In this document: positions 60,657 through 64,000 of the stretch, piece after piece
How the letters are laid out: the number at the start of each line of letters is the position of its first letter
Numbering within the stretch: position 1 is the stretch's first letter
Source: Pararhodobacter zhoushanensis
Lineage (GTDB): Bacteria; Pseudomonadota; Alphaproteobacteria; Rhodobacterales; Rhodobacteraceae
Assembly: GCF_003990445.1 (NCBI RefSeq)
Contig: NZ_REEZ01000003.1
Location: 218,625 to 282,624, forward strand
Length of the DNA stretch: 64,000 bases
Direction: 5' to 3'
Notes under the pieces: generated by a model
Seen by the model: only the letters and a program-made list of their open reading frames with translations
What the model was told of the DNA's origin: nothing
Databases searched by the model: none
Translations under genes and position numbers: made by a program

Positions 60657-61649
60657 TCAGCAAAAGCCTTCGGCGTGGCGCAACTCGCCCCAGACCTTGC
60701 CGCGCCAGTTGGCCTGAGGCGCACCCAGCCGTTTCAGCGCCATCGGATGCGCCGGGTCCAGAACCCCCAACCGTGCCAGGATCGCCACGATGGCGGCCTC
60801 CGACGCCCGGGTGCCGCCGTCGATGATCTTGAGCGCAACACCCAGCCCTTTTGACGGAAGGATCGCCACAAATACCGCCTCGGCGCCGGTCTTGATCGCC
60901 ACGCCGTCCATGACCCGCATCAGTTCGGTACAGGCGCGGGTTTCGCCCGCGACCATTTCGGGATGGGCGGCCATGGCCTCGCGCAGTTTGACCATGGCGC
61001 GGCCCCGACCATCGGTCTCTTGCGCCGACGCAAACCGGGCCATCGCGCGGGCCAGTCCCGTGACCGAGGTCGCGAAATTCGGCGCTGAGCAGCCGTCGAT
61101 GCCGTAGCCGGGGCTGTCCTCGCCGGTGACCTCTTCGAAGGCGGTCTTGATCGCGCGCTGAACGGGGTGATCGACCTCGGTATATTCGGACCCGCCGCCA
61201 AGATGCTTGTTGAGCATGAGGAAGCCGGCGTGTTTGCCCGAGCAGTTGTTGTGCAGCTGGCAGAACGCATCGCCGGAACAGATCAGGCGATTGCGCTCGG
61301 GGATGTCGGTGGGTTCATGCGCGCCGCAGCGCAAATCCTGTTCGCTCAGCCCCATCTCACCCAGCCAGCTGTCGACAGCCTCGGTATGCAGTGCCGAGCC
61401 CTGATGCGAGGCACAGGCCAGCGCCAGTCGTCGACTGTCCAGCCCTTTGCCCGCCCCTGATTCGAGCAAGGGCAAGGCCTGGATCATCTTGCAGGACGAG
61501 CGCGGATAGATCACTGCCGCCGGATTCCCCCAGGATTCGATCACGCCCGACGCGTCGCAGATGACGGCATGACCAAGATGCTGGCTCTCCAGCATGCCCC
61601 CGCGCCACAGCTCCACCAGCGGTACTGCCCCTGTTCCCACGTCGCTCAT
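60657..61649 (-). CDS. Asparaginase II family protein
   Basis: 330-aa protein of the asparaginase_II family (Rhizobium etli AnsA-type, unrelated in fold to E. coli AnsA/B). PLVELWRGGMLESQHLGHAVI, YPRSSCKMIQALPLLESG, HNNCSGKHAGFLML and YGIDGCSAPNFA are diagnostic; the SSCK and NNCSGKH segments hold the conserved Ser/Cys/Lys. It hydrolyses asparagine to aspartate and ammonia by family. I chose ATG 61649 because AAGGAG is eight bases upstream; ATGs at 61655 and 61676 are alternatives. Confidence 0.88.
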   Translation of the reverse strand: MSDVGTGAVPLVELWRGGMLESQHLGHAVICDASGVIESWGNPAAVIYPRSSCKMIQALPLLESGAGKGLDSRRLALACASHQGSALHTEAVDSWLGEMGLSEQDLRCGAHEPTDIPERNRLICSGDAFCQLHNNCSGKHAGFLMLNKHLGGGSEYTEVDHPVQRAIKTAFEEVTGEDSPGYGIDGCSAPNFATSVTGLARAMARFASAQETDGRGRAMVKLREAMAAHPEMVAGETRACTELMRVMDGVAIKTGAEAVFVAILPSKGLGVALKIIDGGTRASEAAIVAILARLGVLDPAHPMALKRLGAPQANWRGKVWGELRHAEGFC

Positions 61650-61811
61650 GGCCATATCTCCTTCACAGTTGCGCAATTTTCCGCCAACGGGGGTTTCTAA
61701 CCCCCCTTAAAACGGGGTAATAGGCAAGCTACCGGGCAAACCCCCGTTGCGCCAGTTCAAAGCCTTGTGCAACAAGGCCGCTCGCGGGGTTGATGACACA
61801 GGCTGGAGGCG

Positions 61812-62351
61812 ATGAGGCAGATGGCAACAACGTTCAAATTCGGCGCGGCAGGTGCAGTGATGGCTTTGCTGGCCGCGCTCCCCGCTCAGGCGCAGGATTC
61901 GACCAACCGCGTCGCCGTGGAAACCGCGTGGAGCGTCTTTGTTGACGGCACCCCGCGCGAGTGTTGGGCGGTTTCTTCGCCCTCGGAAACCGTGAACACG
62001 CGCGACGGCCGTGCGGTTTCAGTGCGGCGTGGCGACATTCTGATGTTTGCGACCTACCGTCAGGGGCAGGGCGCAACGGGTGAGATTTCCTTTACCGGCG
62101 GCTATCCCTTCGCCGAAAACTCGACCGTGCAGGTCACCATCGGTGCGGATGTGTTCCAGCTGATCGTCGATGGCGAATGGGCCTGGGCCGCGTCGCCGGA
62201 AGAGGATGCGCGCATCCTCGCGTCGATGCGCCGGGGCCAAAGCGCTGTTCTGGTCGCGCGCTCGTCGCGCGGGACGCAGACGCAAGATACGTTCAACCTG
62301 TTCGGCATCACCGCCGCAACGGAAGAAGCCCAACGCCGCTGCGCCGAATAA
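61812..62351 (+). CDS. Invasion-associated locus B (IalB)-like secreted protein
   Basis: 179-aa exported protein with a signal peptide (residues 1-28, ending PAQAQD). The mature part [81 protein letters not shown] and the final RRC match the IalB family, including the two cysteines. In Bartonella IalB affects host-cell entry, but such genes are general in alphaproteobacteria and need not mean virulence. It is followed by a strong terminator. Confidence 0.8.
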   Translation: MRQMATTFKFGAAGAVMALLAALPAQAQDSTNRVAVETAWSVFVDGTPRECWAVSSPSETVNTRDGRAVSVRRGDILMFATYRQGQGATGEISFTGGYPFAENSTVQVTIGADVFQLIVDGEWAWAASPEEDARILASMRRGQSAVLVARSSRGTQTQDTFNLFGITAATEEAQRRCAE

Positions 62352-62376
62352 GCGCCGCGCGTTTGACGATTTCAGG

Positions 62377-62407
62377 GCCGCCGGGCTGTTCTGCCCGGCG
62401 GCTTTTT
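62377..62407 (+). terminator. Intrinsic terminator after the IalB-like gene
   Basis: Perfect 10-bp GC stem (GCCGCCGGGC with GCCCGGCGGC, 6-nt loop) followed by TTTTT. It begins 25 bp past the stop codon and separates this gene from rlmN. Confidence 0.92.
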
Positions 62408-62451
62408 CCTATATGCTGCGCAGACCGCTGCGGTGCCAAACGGAGACGCGC

Positions 62452-63627
<1,176 letters not shown>

Positions 63628-63630
63628 CGC

Positions 63631-63867
63631 ATGGCCGCGGTCTTGCTGCTGGTCGTGATCGGCGCGGCAGCGGGCTTGCTGGCAACCCGTCTGATGGGGA
63701 TGGACGCCGATCTGCCCACGGCAATGCTTATTGGCATCGTCGGTGCTCTGGTCGGCGGCTTTGCGCTGCGCCTGATCGTGACTGTGGGTGGCTGGGCGAT
63801 CACTTTTGTCCTGGCCGTTCTGGGCGCGATGGTGCTGATCTGGCTCTGGCAGCAGGTCAAACGCTAG
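63631..63867 (+). CDS. Small membrane protein, GlsB/YeaQ/YmgE-like
   Basis: 78-aa protein that is almost entirely hydrophobic, with three predicted membrane segments (about residues 2-20, 29-49 and 52-73). GGFALRLIVTVGGW and LIGIVGALVGG give the Gly-rich helix pattern of the transglycosylase-associated (GlsB/YeaQ/YmgE) small membrane proteins. It starts 3 bp after rlmN, so probably shares its transcript. The assignment to the family is moderate. Confidence 0.7.
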   Translation: MAAVLLLVVIGAAAGLLATRLMGMDADLPTAMLIGIVGALVGGFALRLIVTVGGWAITFVLAVLGAMVLIWLWQQVKR

Positions 63868-63926
63868 GGCGCGTTTCGCCCTCGGCCCCTGTCGGCTGTC
63901 GCCGCCGCGACCTCGGGCGACCGGGC

Positions 63927-63992
63927 AGGGGGGCGTTGCCCCCCTCTTGGCCTGACGGCCAATTCACCCCCCAGGATATTTAAGGACAGATG
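63927..63992 (+). repeat. Stem-loop + TATTT-tail intergenic element, copy E
   Basis: Two perfect stems (AGGGGGGC/GCCCCCCT around GTT at 63927-63945; TTGGCC/GGCCAA around TGAC at 63947-63962) precede the tail. The tail AGGATATTTAAGGACAGATGA is at about 63973-63993. It is downstream of the small membrane protein gene, at the right edge of the window. Confidence 0.7.
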
Positions 63993-64000
63993 ATAAGGGT

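Overview
The window is high-GC alphaproteobacterial chromosome. It is most likely from the order Rhodobacterales (the Rhodobacter/Paracoccus/Roseobacter group). Three things support this. There is a Rhodobacter-capsulatus-type gene transfer agent (GTA) structural cluster followed by cysE. The pyruvate dehydrogenase E1-beta subunit carries its own lipoyl domain. Several gene ends carry copies of an intergenic stem-loop plus TATTT tail element that I associate with this order. No rRNA, tRNA or CRISPR array was seen.

Layout. 0-9.7 kb: the edge of a small transaldolase-like gene, priA, a methyltransferase, a thioesterase, a DUF305 protein, a HisC-like aminotransferase translationally coupled to an orphan CoxL-like molybdenum hydroxylase subunit, and a PLP decarboxylase divergent from an Lrp/AsnC regulator. 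9.7-17.4 kb: two neighbouring DUF3592-like membrane proteins, a VOC protein, a class V aminotransferase, a YgfZ-like folate-binding protein, and the yajC-secD-secF-Mth938-like operon. 17.7-26.4 kb: a tightly packed minus-strand operon in the order substrate-binding protein, livH, livM, livG, livF, aldehyde dehydrogenase, degenerate SDR, flotillin. It looks like uptake plus oxidation of an unknown compound, with a membrane-scaffold protein attached.

26.4-39.6 kb: a 545-bp gene-free region and then the GTA genes g3 (portal), g3.5, g4 (protease), g5 (capsid), g6-g9, g10, g10.1, g11 (tape measure), g12-g15 and a small trailing gene. The terminase genes g1/g2 that normally precede g3 are not here, so DNA packaging would need terminase encoded elsewhere. 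The g10.1 gene reads through into g11, and hairpin-bearing gaps flank the capsid gene.

39.7-46.5 kb: cysE, a CdsA-like cytidylyltransferase paired with an unusual CDP-alcohol phosphatidyltransferase, the pdhA-pdhB-pdhC operon with its terminator, and an FtsB-like gene. 46.7-52.4 kb: an AidB-like acyl-CoA dehydrogenase, a YafY-type regulator divergent from tatA-tatB-tatC, a DUF815 ATPase coupled to tatC, and a DUF1499 protein. Two REP/BIME-like paired palindromes lie here. 52.6-64 kb: agmatinase, glmU-glmS, a flavin-binding protein, a DUF3833 lipoprotein, a DNA alkylation repair protein, a GMC oxidoreductase bracketed by inverted copies of the repeat element, an asparaginase-II-family protein, an IalB-like secreted protein, rlmN and a small membrane protein.

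Most of the window is housekeeping. The unusual parts are the terminase-less GTA, the transporter/dehydrogenase/flotillin operon with a tailed LivF and a motif-degenerate LivG, the variant phospholipid synthase, and the two families of structured intergenic repeats.
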